Shown here: positions 25,578 through 35,277 of the stretch, in pieces | Layout: the number at the start of each line of letters is the position of its first letter | How positions within the stretch are numbered: the stretch's first letter is position 1 | Assembly: GCA_937923945.1 (NCBI GenBank) | Contig: CALDWC010000014.1 | Location: 1-64,000, forward strand | Length of the DNA stretch: 64,000 bases | DNA from: an uncultured Treponema sp. | GTDB taxonomy: Bacteria > Spirochaetota > Spirochaetia > Treponematales > Treponemataceae | Reading direction: 5' to 3' | Made by a program: the position numbers and the translations under genes | The notes under the pieces: model-generated | The model's database searches: none | Seen by the model: the letters and a program-made list of their open reading frames with translations, nothing else | Told to the model about the DNA's origin: nothing

Positions 25578-27713
25578 ATGGCGGATGATAAGAATTTTTT
25601 CGGTTTTAAAAACGATGCAAAGAAGGCGCGAGATGCTTTTTTTGCAAAAAATAATTTTTTTACGCAAATAGCAGTGGCAATCGGTGTTATTACGATTGTC
25701 TTTATGCTGGTGCTGCCGATGCCGACTTTTTTGTTGGATTTTTTTATGGCGCTCAATTTTATTATCAGTGTCATTATTTTGCTCATCGTGCTATTTACCG
25801 AACATCCGACAAAATTTTCGGTGTTTCCGTCTCTCTTGTTGGTGATGACGATTTTCGGATTGACGATCAACGTAACTTCGACCCGTCTTATTTTGACGCA
25901 AGGGGCGAAGTTCAACGGCGCGATGATTAAAGCATTCAGCTCGTTTGTGGTCGGTTCTTCGGGAACGGAGGGCTTGGTTACCGGCTTTGTTGTTTTTATT
26001 ATCATTATTGCGGTGCAGGTGTTTGTTATCACGAAAGGTGCAACCCGAATTGCGGAAGTGCAAGCCCGTTTCAGCTTGGATTTTATTTCCGTCAAGCAAA
26101 TGTCGATTGAAAACGAGTACAACTCGGGCGCAATTTCGTTTGAAGAAGCGCAAGAAAAAAAGCAGCAAGTGCAAAAAGATGCGGACTTTTACGGCGCGAT
26201 GGACGGTGCCAGTAAATTTGTTTCCGGTAACGTCAAGGTCAGTATTTTTATCACGATTGTGAATATCCTCGGCGGACTTTTAATCGGTGTGCTGATCCGC
26301 CATGAAGATTTTGCTTCCGCTATCGGTACGTATACGCGGTTTACCATCGGCGACGGGCTTTTGTCGCAGCTTCCTTCACTTTTGATTTCCGTCGCTTCCG
26401 GTTTAATCGTAACGCGTTCGGCGGGAGCCGGTTCATTCGGTGATGACATTTCCGATCAGTTTTCCAAAGAAGCGTCGGTGTATTTTATTGCGGCGGCTGT
26501 TCTAGCGATTATGGCGTTGCTGCCGGGTTTCCCGACTATCATCCTCTTGCTCCTTGCGTTTTTAACCGGCTTTGTCGGTTGGCAGCTGCGGAAAAGCAAT
26601 GCGGCGAAAGCGGCAAAGCAGGCTGCAGGTGCGCAAACCGCCGGTAAAGACGGTAACCTTGAAACGAAAGGACAGAGTGCTTCCGATGTCAGCCCGATTG
26701 TTCCGCTTGATCCGCTTTCGCTTGAATTAGGGTACGGTTTGATTCCACTTGTTGACAAAGAAAAAGGCGCCGAACTTTTGGAACGAATTACGCGTATTCG
26801 GCGGACTTCAGCGTTGGAGCTTGGCTTGGTTGCACCGCGGATTCGTATTATTGACAATATGCGTATTCAACCGGATGAGTACTGTTTTAAAATCCGCGGC
26901 GTGGAAGTTGCCCGCGGTCGCATCCGCATGGATTCCTATCTTGCGATTAACTCGGGCGATGTAACCGAAGAAATTCCGGGTGAGCGGACTTTGGAACCGG
27001 CATTCGGGTTACCGGCGATTTGGATTTCCGAAAACAGTCGCGAGCGGGCTGAAATGCTCGGATACACGGTCGTTGATCCGCCTTCGATTATTGCGACGCA
27101 CTTAACGGAAATTATTAAGCGAAATGCCGCAAATATCTTAGACCGCCAGATGGTGCAGGGTATTATCGATGCATTGCGAAAAGATTCGCCTGCCGTGGTT
27201 GACGATGTTTTAAAAGTTGCTAGCTTGGGCGAAATTCAAAAGATATTACAGCAGCTTTTAAGCGAACAGGTTTCCATACGGAATACCGTGACGATTTTTG
27301 AAACAATTGCGGATTACCGACCGGTGACTTCCGATATTGTCGCTTTAACCGAACGGGTTCGGCAAGCGCTCGGCAGGCAGATTTGCCTCCAATACGCGGA
27401 CGAGCATAAAACGATTCACGCGCTGGTGTTAAGTCCCGAACTGACTGAAAAACTGATTTCATCTCGTGTTGACACGATTAACGGGCCGATGGTCGGCTGG
27501 GATACCGCTACACAGCATGCCTGGATTAAATCGCTGACGGATAGCTTTATCGCGGTACAAAAAGGCGGTTACATTCCGATTATTTTAACAACGGAAGAAA
27601 CCCGCATTTTAGTAAAACGCTCCACGGAACGTGAGTTCCCGAACCTCGTGGTTTTGGCGGCGAGTGAAATTTCCAATGATGTCAGCGTTGAAGCTCTGGG
27701 CGAAGTAAAATAA
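25578..27713 (+). CDS. flhA: Flagellar type III export protein FlhA
   Basis: Core membrane component of the flagellar export gate; its cytoplasmic ring docks chaperone-substrate complexes. 711 residues: about eight helices in the first 340, the FHIPEP-family region ending ADFYGAMDGASKFVSGN, then the soluble domain (LELGYGLIPLVDKEKG, EPAFGLPAIWI, DPPSIIATHLTEIIKRNA, EIQKILQQLLSEQVSIRN). Residues in the usual family positions look intact. The gene stands alone: MATE is divergent upstream, and the tuf operon follows 520 bp downstream. It has its own strong promoter. Periplasmic flagella need it for motility. Confidence 0.97.
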   Translation: MADDKNFFGFKNDAKKARDAFFAKNNFFTQIAVAIGVITIVFMLVLPMPTFLLDFFMALNFIISVIILLIVLFTEHPTKFSVFPSLLLVMTIFGLTINVTSTRLILTQGAKFNGAMIKAFSSFVVGSSGTEGLVTGFVVFIIIIAVQVFVITKGATRIAEVQARFSLDFISVKQMSIENEYNSGAISFEEAQEKKQQVQKDADFYGAMDGASKFVSGNVKVSIFITIVNILGGLLIGVLIRHEDFASAIGTYTRFTIGDGLLSQLPSLLISVASGLIVTRSAGAGSFGDDISDQFSKEASVYFIAAAVLAIMALLPGFPTIILLLLAFLTGFVGWQLRKSNAAKAAKQAAGAQTAGKDGNLETKGQSASDVSPIVPLDPLSLELGYGLIPLVDKEKGAELLERITRIRRTSALELGLVAPRIRIIDNMRIQPDEYCFKIRGVEVARGRIRMDSYLAINSGDVTEEIPGERTLEPAFGLPAIWISENSRERAEMLGYTVVDPPSIIATHLTEIIKRNAANILDRQMVQGIIDALRKDSPAVVDDVLKVASLGEIQKILQQLLSEQVSIRNTVTIFETIADYRPVTSDIVALTERVRQALGRQICLQYADEHKTIHALVLSPELTEKLISSRVDTINGPMVGWDTATQHAWIKSLTDSFIAVQKGGYIPIILTTEETRILVKRSTEREFPNLVVLAASEISNDVSVEALGEVK

Positions 27714-27749
27714 TAAGCTTCGCTACTGTGACGCGAAAAGAGGATCGTC

Positions 27750-27779
27750 AAAACGACGCAAAAAAGTATCGTTTTTTTT
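27750..27779 (+). terminator. Possible terminator after flhA
   Basis: AAAACGA (27750-27756) pairs with TCGTTTT (27769-27775) around a 12-nt loop, followed by further T residues. The stem is short and A-T rich, so it would be a weak intrinsic terminator. It lies just before the tuf operon promoter, which is where insulation would be expected. Confidence 0.4.
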
Positions 27780-27788
27780 GAAAAAGAC

Positions 27789-27817
27789 TTGACATTTTTT
27801 TAATAATCTGATAGTAT
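27789..27817 (+). promoter_or_regulatory. Main promoter of tuf and the ribosomal protein operon
   Basis: -35 TTGACA (27789-27794), 17-bp spacer, -10 TAGTAT (27812-27817). The -35 is perfect and the spacing ideal; transcription should begin near 27824. It leaves a leader of about 410 nt before tuf. The same TTGACA-17-TAGTAT combination occurs before mgtE. Confidence 0.82.
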
Positions 27818-27823
27818 TGCCAA

Positions 27824-28233
27824 AATAAAGGGCAAATGCCCGGTGTCTTATGAAGTTCTGTGTAATCGTAAAGCAGTTGCAGGTTACACTGCAAAAATGG
27901 ACTTCTTTAAGGATGCCAAACCAGTCATCGAAACTGATAATTTGATGGTGATTAGGTGGATCCGAAACTACTCGAAACCCTATGAGTAGTTATTGTTCGT
28001 ATTCTCTTTAGTTACCTTTCTTTTGGTTTCATGGCTATTTTGTGTTTCTCTCGTATCACTCGGGAGATAACTTTTAAATAAACCGATATTTTAATAAAAT
28101 TAAGAATTTGTTTTATTGAAATCGGGTTTTGTTGTTAAAATATCGAATAGATACCGTGATTTAACAACAAAAGCACGTTGTGCTTCAGTTTCGTCATTTG
28201 GCGAAAAATGCCTAATCTATCAGGAGGATTTAA
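27824..28233 (+). promoter_or_regulatory. Long structured leader of the tuf/ribosomal operon
   Basis: About 410 nt from the predicted transcription start to the tuf ATG. It begins with a tight hairpin GGGC-aaat-GCCC (27830-27841), contains a perfect 8-bp hairpin AACTACTC/GAGTAGTT (27966-27991), a CTC/GAG-type stem near 28054-28070, and AGCAC/GTGCT near 28171-28183. An open frame of 48 codons runs through the first part. The AGGAGG site of tuf is at 28221-28226. Leaders of this kind often hold ribosomal-protein or attenuation control; no known motif is recognised. Confidence 0.5.
27843..27989 (+). CDS. Possible 48-codon leader ORF upstream of tuf
   Basis: GTG at 27843 reads 48 codons (VSYEVLCNRKAVAGYTAKMD at the start, IRNYSKPYE at the end) to TAG at 27987-27989. 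The frame is open further upstream to 27807, before the predicted transcription start. Composition is protein-like and its stop lies inside the 8-bp hairpin at 27966-27991, a layout seen when leader translation controls a hairpin. There is no good ribosome site before the GTG, so it may instead be chance or the coding-like face of a structured RNA. Confidence 0.3.
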   Translation: MSYEVLCNRKAVAGYTAKMDFFKDAKPVIETDNLMVIRWIRNYSKPYE

Positions 28234-29421
28234 ATGGCAAAGGAAAAATTCAACAGAACGAAAGTTCACATGAATGTCGGCACCATCGGGCACGTTGACC
28301 ATGGTAAAACCACACTTTCTGCGGCAATTACGCAATATTGTGCAAAGAAATACAATGATAAAGCACTAAAATATGACGAAATTGACGTAGCTCCGGAAGA
28401 AAAAGCGCGCGGTATTACGATTAATACACGACACTTGGAGTATCAGTCCGATAAAAGACACTATGCGCACATTGACTGCCCGGGACACGCAGACTATGTT
28501 AAAAACATGATCACCGGTGCGGCTCAGATGGATGGTGCAATTTTGGTCGTTTCGGCGCCGGACGGTGTTATGCCGCAAACCAAAGAACACTTGCTCTTGG
28601 CTCGCCAGGTTGGTGTTCCTTCCATTATTGTGTTCTTAAACAAAGTTGACCTTGTTGATGATGCGGAACTTTTGGAATTGGTTGAAGAAGAAGTTCGCGA
28701 TGCTTTGGAAAGCTACGGCTTCCCGCGTGATACTCCGATTATCAAAGGCTCCGCTTTTAAAGCGTTGCAGGACGGCGCGAGCCCTGAGGATACCGCTTGT
28801 ATCGAAGAATTGCTCCAGACTATGGACTCGTATTTCAAGGATCCGGTTCGTGATGATGCAAAACCGTTCTTGCTTCCGATTGAAGATATCTTTACGATTT
28901 CGGGACGCGGTACCGTTGTTACCGGGCGTATTGAGACTGGTGTTGTCAACATGAACGAGGAAGTTGAAATTGTCGGTATTAAACCGACTAAAAAAACCGT
29001 TATTACCGGTATTGAAATGTTCAACAAACTTCTTGATCAGGGTGTTGCAGGCGACAACGTCGGATTGCTGCTTCGCGGCGTTGATAAGAAAGAAGTTGAG
29101 CGCGGACAGGTTTTGGCAAAGCCGGGTACTATTCATCCGCACACCAAGTTCGAAGCGCAGATTTACGTTCTTACTGCTGATGAAGGCGGTCGTCACAGCA
29201 TATTCCGAACCGGTTACAGCCCGCAGTTCTACTTCCGCACAACCGATATTACTGGAAAAGTTTTCTTGCCGGAAGGTACGGAAATGGTAAAACCGGGTGA
29301 CAACACCGCGATTATCGGTGAACTTATTCACCCGATTGCTTTGAACCAAGGCTTGAAATTAGCTATTCGTGAGGGCGGACGCACCATCGCGAGTGGTCAG
29401 GTGACGAAAATTATCGAATAA
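28234..29421 (+). CDS. tuf: Elongation factor Tu
   Basis: GTPase that delivers aminoacyl-tRNA to the ribosome. 395 residues with G1 GHVDHGKT (19-26), the effector-loop [20 protein letters not shown] and GSAFKAL (the G5 loop, usually GSALKAL), followed by the two beta-barrel domains. ATG 28234 has AGGAGG eight bases upstream. It heads the S10-spc-alpha cluster rather than sitting in the str operon after fusA, an arrangement I associate with treponemes. Expected to be among the most abundant proteins. Confidence 0.99.
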   Translation: MAKEKFNRTKVHMNVGTIGHVDHGKTTLSAAITQYCAKKYNDKALKYDEIDVAPEEKARGITINTRHLEYQSDKRHYAHIDCPGHADYVKNMITGAAQMDGAILVVSAPDGVMPQTKEHLLLARQVGVPSIIVFLNKVDLVDDAELLELVEEEVRDALESYGFPRDTPIIKGSAFKALQDGASPEDTACIEELLQTMDSYFKDPVRDDAKPFLLPIEDIFTISGRGTVVTGRIETGVVNMNEEVEIVGIKPTKKTVITGIEMFNKLLDQGVAGDNVGLLLRGVDKKEVERGQVLAKPGTIHPHTKFEAQIYVLTADEGGRHSIFRTGYSPQFYFRTTDITGKVFLPEGTEMVKPGDNTAIIGELIHPIALNQGLKLAIREGGRTIASGQVTKIIE

Positions 29422-29466
29422 GGATAAACGGCGGCAGGGCGATACCTTGCCGCTTTTGGAGAAATT

Positions 29467-29775
29467 ATGGCAGAAAATAAAATTCGCGTAAAGCTTCGTG
29501 GATTTGATGTAAAGTTAGTTGATCAAAGTGCTCAGTCAATAGTTCAGGCAGTTCAAAAAGCCGGTGCAAAGGTGTGCGGTCCGATTCCGCTTCCGACGCG
29601 AACGAACAAGTTTACCGTGCTTCGTTCACCGTTTGTAAATAAGAAGTCGCGGGAACAATTTGAAATGCGGACACATAAACGATTGATTGATATTTTGGAA
29701 CCGTCCGGCGATGTAATGAATGCCTTAATGGCATTGGAGCTTTCAGCCGGCGTTGATGTTGAAATAAAACAATAA
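29467..29775 (+). CDS. rpsJ: Ribosomal protein S10 (NusE)
   Basis: Small-subunit head protein that also acts as NusE in transcription antitermination. 102 residues, starting [17 protein letters not shown] and including the [25 protein letters not shown] loop region, all typical. ATG 29467 follows a GGAG site. It is the first true ribosomal gene of the S10 cluster, 45 bp after tuf, within the same transcription unit; no terminator lies between them. Confidence 0.99.
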   Translation: MAENKIRVKLRGFDVKLVDQSAQSIVQAVQKAGAKVCGPIPLPTRTNKFTVLRSPFVNKKSREQFEMRTHKRLIDILEPSGDVMNALMALELSAGVDVEIKQ

Positions 29776-29824
29776 TTAAGTGCGGTAGACGGCTCTGAAA
29801 AGAGTGCGTACCGAGGAGTAAATG

Positions 29825-30451
29825 ATGATTGGTCTTATTGGTAGAAAAGTTGGAATGACGCAAGTTTTTGATGAAGCGGGACGTTTAACTCCCGTTACGG
29901 TTATCGAAGTGCCGTCGAATGTCGTTCTTCAAACTAAGACAAAAGAAAAGTTCGGATATTCGGCTGTTCTTTTGGGGACAGGTGAAAAAAAAGCGCATTT
30001 GGTAACAAAACCTGAAGCGGGTTTATATGTTGAAGGTTTAAAACCGGTGCAGCACAAGCGTGAATTCCGTAATTTTAGTAAAGAAGTTTCCGTCGGTGAT
30101 AAAATTGGCGTTGAGCTTTTGGACAATGAACGGTACATCGATGTAACGGCAATGTCGAAAGGAAAAGGTTTTCAGGGTGTTATGAAGCGCCACGGCTTTG
30201 CAGGCGGTCCTGCCGCGCACGGTTCAAAGTTTCACCGTGTTGCAGCTTCAACCGGTCAGTGTACCAGCCCGGGGCGTTCTTTTAAAAATTCGAAAATGCC
30301 CGGTAGAATGGGTTTTGAACGGGTGACTGTTCAAAATTTGAAAATTGTAAAAGTTGACAAAGAACTCGGTGTTGTGATGGTCTCGGGAGCGGTTCCCGGC
30401 AAAAAAAACGCCACTGTGTATATAAAGTCAGCCGTTAAGAAGTTACGATAG
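29825..30451 (+). CDS. rplC: Ribosomal protein L3
   Basis: Early-binding large-subunit protein near the peptidyl transferase centre. Starts [15 protein letters not shown] and contains the long-loop signature around [19 protein letters not shown] and [10 protein letters not shown], with the conserved Gln used for methylation in some bacteria. Of two tandem ATG codons, the second (29825) lies six bases after GAGGAG and matches the family start; the first at 29822 is too close. 208 residues. Confidence 0.98.
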   Translation: MIGLIGRKVGMTQVFDEAGRLTPVTVIEVPSNVVLQTKTKEKFGYSAVLLGTGEKKAHLVTKPEAGLYVEGLKPVQHKREFRNFSKEVSVGDKIGVELLDNERYIDVTAMSKGKGFQGVMKRHGFAGGPAAHGSKFHRVAASTGQCTSPGRSFKNSKMPGRMGFERVTVQNLKIVKVDKELGVVMVSGAVPGKKNATVYIKSAVKKLR

Positions 30452-30464
30452 GAGAACAATAGTG

Positions 30465-31106
30465 ATGCAAACAAAACTCTATTCAGTAGACGGCAAAGAA
30501 ACCGGTACCGTTGAGCTTGATGATGCTGTATTCGGCTTACCGGTGAACGATGATGTGATTTATTATGCAGTAACGAACGAATTGGCAAACCGCCGAGTCG
30601 GAACGGCTTGTACAAAAGGTCGCAGCGAAGTTCACGGTTCAAATGCAAAACCGTACAAGCAAAAGGGAACCGGTCGCGCAAGACGCGGTGATAAAAAATC
30701 TCCGATTACGGTAGGCGGCGGTACGATGTTTGGTCCGAAGCCGCGGGATTTCAGCTATGCAATGCCAAAAAAAGCAAAGCGACTCGCAATGAAATCTCTT
30801 TTGAGTAAAAAAGTGGCTGAAGATCGGCTATTTGTTTTGTCGGATTTTACATCGGACGGCAAAACAAAAAATTTGGCTCAGATTGTAAATAATTTTGCGA
30901 AAGATGAACGGGCGGTGCTTATCATTCATAATGATGATCAAATGATCAAGCGAGCTGCTCGCAATATCCCTAATCTTTCATTGTTGAATTATGATCGCTT
31001 GGAAGCTCATACGCTTTTTTATGGTCGCAAGGTTTTAGTGTTAGAATCTGCTACAAAAAAGCTATCGGAGTTTTATGGTCCTTGTACAGAAGGGAGAACA
31101 AAATAA
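30465..31106 (+). CDS. rplD: Ribosomal protein L4
   Basis: Large-subunit exit-tunnel protein; in many bacteria it also represses the S10 operon by binding the leader. 213 residues with the loop KPYKQKGTGRARRGDKKSPITVGGG that lines the tunnel and the MPKKAKRLAMKSLLSKK helix. ATG at 30465 is preferred; a GTG one codon earlier (30462) has slightly better spacing from the GGAG at 30451 and cannot be excluded. The long leader before tuf offers a possible target for L4 feedback, but this is inference. Confidence 0.98.
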   Translation: MQTKLYSVDGKETGTVELDDAVFGLPVNDDVIYYAVTNELANRRVGTACTKGRSEVHGSNAKPYKQKGTGRARRGDKKSPITVGGGTMFGPKPRDFSYAMPKKAKRLAMKSLLSKKVAEDRLFVLSDFTSDGKTKNLAQIVNNFAKDERAVLIIHNDDQMIKRAARNIPNLSLLNYDRLEAHTLFYGRKVLVLESATKKLSEFYGPCTEGRTK

Positions 31107-31391
31107 ATGGAATATACGGATGTAATTATCGCACCGCTGGTAACTGAAAAAGGTACGTATCTTCGTGAAGAGGGGAAATATATCTTTAAAGTTAATCCGA
31201 TGGCTACGAAAATTCAGATTAAAGAGGCTGTTCGACGTCTTTTTAATGTGAAAGTGCTGGATTGTACGGTGATGAATGTAAACGGTAAACCCAAACGTCT
31301 TCGATACAAGGCGGGTTCGACCCCTTCGTGGAAGAAAGCTATCGTAAAAGTAGCGCCGGGTGAAACGATTAAGATTTTTGAGGGCGTTTAA
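31107..31391 (+). CDS. rplW: Ribosomal protein L23
   Basis: Exit-tunnel rim protein and docking site for trigger factor and SRP. 94 residues starting with the typical [17 protein letters not shown] and followed by the [23 protein letters not shown] helix-strand core. ATG 31107 directly follows the rplD stop with AGGGAG upstream, so translation is likely coupled. Confidence 0.98.
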   Translation: MEYTDVIIAPLVTEKGTYLREEGKYIFKVNPMATKIQIKEAVRRLFNVKVLDCTVMNVNGKPKRLRYKAGSTPSWKKAIVKVAPGETIKIFEGV

Positions 31392-31429
31392 GTAGTTGTT
31401 GCTTAGACGGATGTAGAGAGGAAGAGAAC

Positions 31430-32254
31430 ATGGCTCTAAAAGAATATAAACCGACGACCAGTAGCTTGCGCGGGCGGATTGATGTTCTGAAAACGGAAGT
31501 TACGCACAACAAGCCGGAAAAAGCGTTGACAAGCGGCAAAAAGTCTAACGCGGGTCGTGATACGTTCGGAAGAATCAGCGTACGCGGTCAAGGCGGCGGG
31601 CATAAGCGAAAGTATCGAAAAATTGACTTTAAAAGAAATAAGCATGGAATTCCGGGAACAGTTCATACGATTGAGTATGATCCGAACCGAAGTGCGAATA
31701 TCGCATTGATTTTTTATGCTGACGGTGAAAAACGTTATATTTTAGCTCCGAAGGGCTTACGAGTTGGACAAAATATTATGAGCGGCGAAAATGCCAGCTT
31801 GGATGTTGCAAACTCGTTACCGCTTGAAGCAATTCCTGTTGGCTTTACTGTGCATAACATTGAATTGCAGTTGGGGCGCGGCGGACAAATGGCACGTTCT
31901 GCCGGAACGAAGGCTTTGATTGCGGCAAAAGAAGGCGAATACGTGACGTTAAAACTGCCTTCCGGTGAAGCTCGAATGGTGCATAAAAAGTGTTATGCAA
32001 CAATCGGTGAAGTCGGTAATGACGACCACATGAATGAATCGCTCGGAAAAGCGGGACGTTCACGCTGGCGCGGTAACCGCCCGAAAGTTCGCGGTATGGC
32101 AATGAACCCGGTTGATCACCCGCTCGGCGGTGGTGAAGGTGTCGGTAAGGGGCGAAACCCGGTAACTCCGTGGGGACAGCCTTGTAAGGGATATAAAACA
32201 AGGAAGAAGAGAAATCCTTCCAGCAGTTTTATTGTTTCACGCAGAAAGAAATAG
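31430..32254 (+). CDS. rplB: Ribosomal protein L2
   Basis: Core large-subunit protein needed for subunit joining and peptidyl transfer. 274 residues including the [20 protein letters not shown] region, [14 protein letters not shown], and the C-terminal [16 protein letters not shown] motif containing the conserved catalytic-centre His. ATG 31430 has a GAGGAAGAG stretch upstream. The rpsS ribosome site begins right after its stop. Confidence 0.99.
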   Translation: MALKEYKPTTSSLRGRIDVLKTEVTHNKPEKALTSGKKSNAGRDTFGRISVRGQGGGHKRKYRKIDFKRNKHGIPGTVHTIEYDPNRSANIALIFYADGEKRYILAPKGLRVGQNIMSGENASLDVANSLPLEAIPVGFTVHNIELQLGRGGQMARSAGTKALIAAKEGEYVTLKLPSGEARMVHKKCYATIGEVGNDDHMNESLGKAGRSRWRGNRPKVRGMAMNPVDHPLGGGEGVGKGRNPVTPWGQPCKGYKTRKKRNPSSSFIVSRRKK

Positions 32255-32266
32255 GTGGAGGATTAC

Positions 32267-32548
32267 GTGTCAAGATCAGTAAAAAAAGGACCTTTTATTG
32301 AAAAGTCCTTGTATAAAAAAGTAACGGCTATGAATAAGTCGGGCAAAAAAACAATGATTAAAACCTATTCTCGCTGTTCGACGATCATTCCTGAGATGGT
32401 TGGAACCACAATTTCCGTCCACAATGGCAAATCGTGGATTCCGGTTTATATAACCGAGAACTTAGTAGGACATAAATTGGGTGAATTTGCACCGACACGA
32501 GTTTTTAAGGGACATGCGAAATCGGACGCGAAGGTTGCAAAAAGGTAG
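32267..32548 (+). CDS. rpsS: Ribosomal protein S19
   Basis: Small-subunit head protein that contacts S13 and the decoding head. 93 residues starting [14 protein letters not shown] with the later [24 protein letters not shown] cut of the family (shown here as [10 protein letters not shown]). The start is a GTG at 32267, five bases after a GGAGG site; an earlier in-frame GTG at 32255 is part of that ribosome site and would add four residues foreign to the family. Confidence 0.98.
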   Translation: MSRSVKKGPFIEKSLYKKVTAMNKSGKKTMIKTYSRCSTIIPEMVGTTISVHNGKSWIPVYITENLVGHKLGEFAPTRVFKGHAKSDAKVAKR

Positions 32549-32555
32549 ATGAATT

Positions 32556-32909
32556 ATGGCAGGAAAAGATTATAGAAGTACAAGCAAGTTTTTGATTGCC
32601 TCACCGACCAAAGTCAGACCGGTTGCAAAAACGGTAAAATCAAAACCGTATACCGAGGCGATGGCAATTTTAGAAAATATGCCGAACAAAGGCGCTCGTA
32701 TTATTTCGCAAACCATGAAGTCAGCGGTTTCAAACGCGCTTCATGAAGACAAAAACTTGGATGAAGATATGATGTTTGTAAAAGATGTCATGATTGACGA
32801 GGGACCGCGGCTTCGCCGTATTTGGTGTCGCGGAAAAGGGCGTGCAGATATTTTGTTAAAACGCATGTGCCATGTTACCGTTGTCTTGAACAAAAAGGAT
32901 GGTGAATAA
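32556..32909 (+). CDS. rplV: Ribosomal protein L22
   Basis: Exit-tunnel constriction protein. 117 residues; starts with [20 protein letters not shown] and ends with the beta-hairpin region [21 protein letters not shown] that reaches into the tunnel, followed by a short [14 protein letters not shown] tail. Its stop shares a base with the rpsC start (TAATG), so the two are coupled. Confidence 0.98.
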   Translation: MAGKDYRSTSKFLIASPTKVRPVAKTVKSKPYTEAMAILENMPNKGARIISQTMKSAVSNALHEDKNLDEDMMFVKDVMIDEGPRLRRIWCRGKGRADILLKRMCHVTVVLNKKDGE

Positions 32910-33622
32910 TGGGTCAGAAAGTAAACCCGATCGGTTTGCGATTGGGAATTAACAAAACGTGGTCTTCGCATTGGTATGCCGACCCGAAACGATATCCCGA
33001 GTTGTTGCATGAGGATTTACGGATTAAAAAACTTATTCGAACTATGCCGGAAGCAAAAAATGCTGAAATCGCTGATATCGAAATTATGCGTCATCCGCAA
33101 CGGGTAACGGTTATCGTTCACACTGCTCGTCCCGGTGTTATTATCGGTGCAAAGGGTGCGAATATTGAAAAAATCAGTGCAGAGTTGCAAAAAAAATTTG
33201 TTAAGAAGATTCAAATCAAGGTGAAGGAAGTGAAACGACCGGAGCTGAATGCGAATCTTGTAGCTCAGAGTGTTGCACGTCAGTTGGAAGGACGCGCTGC
33301 TTTCAGACGTGTTTTGAAGCAGGCAATTCACAACACCATGCGGTCGGGCGGAGAAGGAATTAAAATTCGTCTTTCCGGTCGATTGGGCGGTGCGGATATG
33401 TCTCGAACCGAGGAAATGAAGGAAGGTCGAACGCCGCTTCACACTCTTCGTGCCGACATTGATTATGGTTTTGATGAAGCCGACACAACATACGGTAAAA
33501 TAGGCGTTAAGGTTTGGTTGTATACCGGTCTTAAATTCACCAATGAAACTCGAGAGGATGCAGGACAGCTTTTGAAAAAACAAAAGCAACCTCGCGCTCC
33601 GCGTCCTGAACAAAGTAAATAG
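32909..33622 (+). CDS. rpsC: Ribosomal protein S3
   Basis: Small-subunit head protein forming the mRNA entry channel and its helicase. 237 residues with the N-terminal [13 protein letters not shown], the KH domain [13 protein letters not shown], and the C-terminal domain [18 protein letters not shown] and [12 protein letters not shown] basic tail ([15 protein letters not shown]) closes the protein. Start ATG overlaps the rplV stop by one base. Confidence 0.99.
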   Translation: MGQKVNPIGLRLGINKTWSSHWYADPKRYPELLHEDLRIKKLIRTMPEAKNAEIADIEIMRHPQRVTVIVHTARPGVIIGAKGANIEKISAELQKKFVKKIQIKVKEVKRPELNANLVAQSVARQLEGRAAFRRVLKQAIHNTMRSGGEGIKIRLSGRLGGADMSRTEEMKEGRTPLHTLRADIDYGFDEADTTYGKIGVKVWLYTGLKFTNETREDAGQLLKKQKQPRAPRPEQSK

Positions 33623-33631
33623 GAGAAGATT

Positions 33632-34051
33632 ATGGCTTTAAGTCCTAAAAGAGTAAAATATCGAAAGGTTCAACGCGGACGTATAAAAGGCGAAGCTACT
33701 CGCTGTAACTCTATTGATTTCGGTGAGTATGCGCTGGTGTCGCTTGAACCGTTTTGGCTCACAAACAGGCAAATTGAAGCGGCTCGTGTTGCAATTAACC
33801 GTCGAATTAAACGCGGTGGAAAGGTTTGGATTCGAGTTTTCCCGGATAAACCCTATACAAAAAAACCGGCTGAAACGCGAATGGGTAAGGGAAAGGGCGC
33901 TCCTGAGTACTGGGTTGCCGTAGTGAAACCGGGTACTGTTTTGTTCGAACTTGGCGGTGTCGAACGTGATATTGCTGCAGACGCGATGAAGTTGGCTGGA
34001 AGCAAATTGCCGTTTAAGACGCGGTTTGCTGAGCAAGTTCGCAAAGAATAG
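33632..34051 (+). CDS. rplP: Ribosomal protein L16
   Basis: Large-subunit protein that positions A-site tRNA. 139 residues with [17 protein letters not shown] at the start, the basic [21 protein letters not shown] stretch and [19 protein letters not shown], all standard. AGGAGA ribosome site lies before ATG 33632, ten bases after rpsC. Confidence 0.99.
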   Translation: MALSPKRVKYRKVQRGRIKGEATRCNSIDFGEYALVSLEPFWLTNRQIEAARVAINRRIKRGGKVWIRVFPDKPYTKKPAETRMGKGKGAPEYWVAVVKPGTVLFELGGVERDIAADAMKLAGSKLPFKTRFAEQVRKE

Positions 34052-34059
34052 AGGTTAGC

Positions 34060-34269
34060 ATGGCAAAAAAAATAAAACTACATGAAATGTCGATGGAAGA
34101 GTTGACGGCAAAGCGAGCTGAAATTAAAAAAGAGTATTTCGACTTGCGTTGTCAGGCTGTGGTCGGGCATGTCGAAAATCCGCTTTTGAAAAGAACGTTA
34201 CGTCGACAGATTGCAGCGTTGAATACGGTGATCAGGGCGAAAGAACTCGCTTCTGAAGAAATAAAATAG
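34060..34269 (+). CDS. rpmC: Ribosomal protein L29
   Basis: Small helical large-subunit protein near the tunnel exit, where trigger factor and other nascent-chain factors bind. 69 residues in two helices, with the family core [20 protein letters not shown] near the C-terminus. ATG 34060 follows a GAGG site; 8 bp after rplP and 9 bp before rpsQ. Confidence 0.97.
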   Translation: MAKKIKLHEMSMEELTAKRAEIKKEYFDLRCQAVVGHVENPLLKRTLRRQIAALNTVIRAKELASEEIK

Positions 34270-34278
34270 GAGTAAACG

Positions 34279-34545
34279 ATGGTAACTGAAAAGCAAAACA
34301 TCGGTAAACGTGAGTTTATCGGACTTGTCACCAGCGACAAAATGGATAAAACGATTGTCGTACAAGTGAGCACGCGAAAGTTGCATCGCTTGTATAAAAA
34401 GTATGTTACGCGCAGTAAAAAATATCATGCTCATGATGAAAAGAATGAAGCACATATCGGTGATACGGTTCGCATTTGTGAAAGTCGTCCTTTAAGCAAA
34501 ACAAAGGCGTGGAAGCTGGTTGAAGTTGTTGAGCGAGCAAAATAG
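34279..34545 (+). CDS. rpsQ: Ribosomal protein S17
   Basis: Primary 16S rRNA-binding protein with an OB fold. 88 residues, with the family pattern [20 protein letters not shown] followed by [13 protein letters not shown] and [18 protein letters not shown]. Start ATG 34279 follows AGGAG. A lysine-rich first ten residues precede the core. Confidence 0.98.
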   Translation: MVTEKQNIGKREFIGLVTSDKMDKTIVVQVSTRKLHRLYKKYVTRSKKYHAHDEKNEAHIGDTVRICESRPLSKTKAWKLVEVVERAK

Positions 34546-34560
34546 CACGGGAGTTTTAAG

Positions 34561-34929
34561 ATGATTCAAGTATGTTCAAGATTAAATGTTGCTGATAACT
34601 CCGGAGCGAAACAAGTTGAATGTATCAAGGTTATTGGCGGAACAAGGCGACGATATGCGACAATCGGCGATATTATCGTTGTGGCGGTGAAAGATGTCTT
34701 GCCGACATCGACGATTAAAAAAGGTTCAATCCAGAAAGCGGTTATTGTGCGGGTTTCAAAAGAGTACCGCCGTGCCGATGGAACGTATATTCGATTTGAT
34801 GATAATGCGTGTGTTTTGGTTGATGATAACAAAAATCCGCGCGGTAAGCGTATTTTTGGACCTGTTGCTCGTGAGCTTCGCGATCATGATTTTATGAAAA
34901 TTGTTTCGCTGGCTCCGGAAGTATTATAA
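34561..34929 (+). CDS. rplN: Ribosomal protein L14
   Basis: Large-subunit interface protein that forms an intersubunit bridge and binds the silencing factor RsfS. 122 residues starting [18 protein letters not shown], with [12 protein letters not shown] and [11 protein letters not shown] in the usual places. First gene of the classical spc segment. GGGAG ribosome site precedes ATG 34561. Confidence 0.99.
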   Translation: MIQVCSRLNVADNSGAKQVECIKVIGGTRRRYATIGDIIVVAVKDVLPTSTIKKGSIQKAVIVRVSKEYRRADGTYIRFDDNACVLVDDNKNPRGKRIFGPVARELRDHDFMKIVSLAPEVL

Positions 34930-34938
34930 GAGGGCTGT

Positions 34939-35277
34939 ATGGCAAAGAGTAATAGTGATGCAAGAGCAAAAGCGCTTAATATTAAGCGTGATGATACGGT
35001 TGAAATTATCACGGGTAAAGATAAAAAAAAGCGCGGAACGGTTATTAAAACCGTGCCGTCTCAAAATACTGTTTTAGTTCGCGGATTGAATATGGTGAGC
35101 AAAACCATGCGCCCCCGCAGTCAGCAGGAAAAAGGCGGTATCGTGCAGATTGAAGCTCCGATTGATGTTTCAAATGTTATGATTATTTGTAAAAAATGCG
35201 GAAAAACCCGCATTGGTTATGAAGTAAAAGACGGCAAACGGGTACGCGTTTGCAAAAAATGTGGAGAAGCTTTATAA
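34939..35277 (+). CDS. rplX: Ribosomal protein L24
   Basis: Assembly initiator of the large subunit. 112 residues with the KOW motif [18 protein letters not shown] and a C-terminal four-cysteine module ([15 protein letters not shown] ... VCKKCGEAL) that probably binds zinc; this C+ form occurs in several bacteria. Its last base is shared with the rplE start (TAATG). Confidence 0.98.
   Translation: MAKSNSDARAKALNIKRDDTVEIITGKDKKKRGTVIKTVPSQNTVLVRGLNMVSKTMRPRSQQEKGGIVQIEAPIDVSNVMIICKKCGKTRIGYEVKDGKRVRVCKKCGEAL

Noticed and set aside
25346..26122. 258-codon minus-strand frame across the MATE-flhA gap and flhA
   Set aside because: It covers the flhA promoter and 5' coding region and reads low-complexity Lys/Ile/Thr sequence; a shadow of flhA.
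28636..29349. 237-codon open frame antisense to tuf
   Set aside because: It mirrors the strongly conserved EF-Tu frame, has no ribosome site and no protein-like domain; codon bias of tuf explains the lack of stops.
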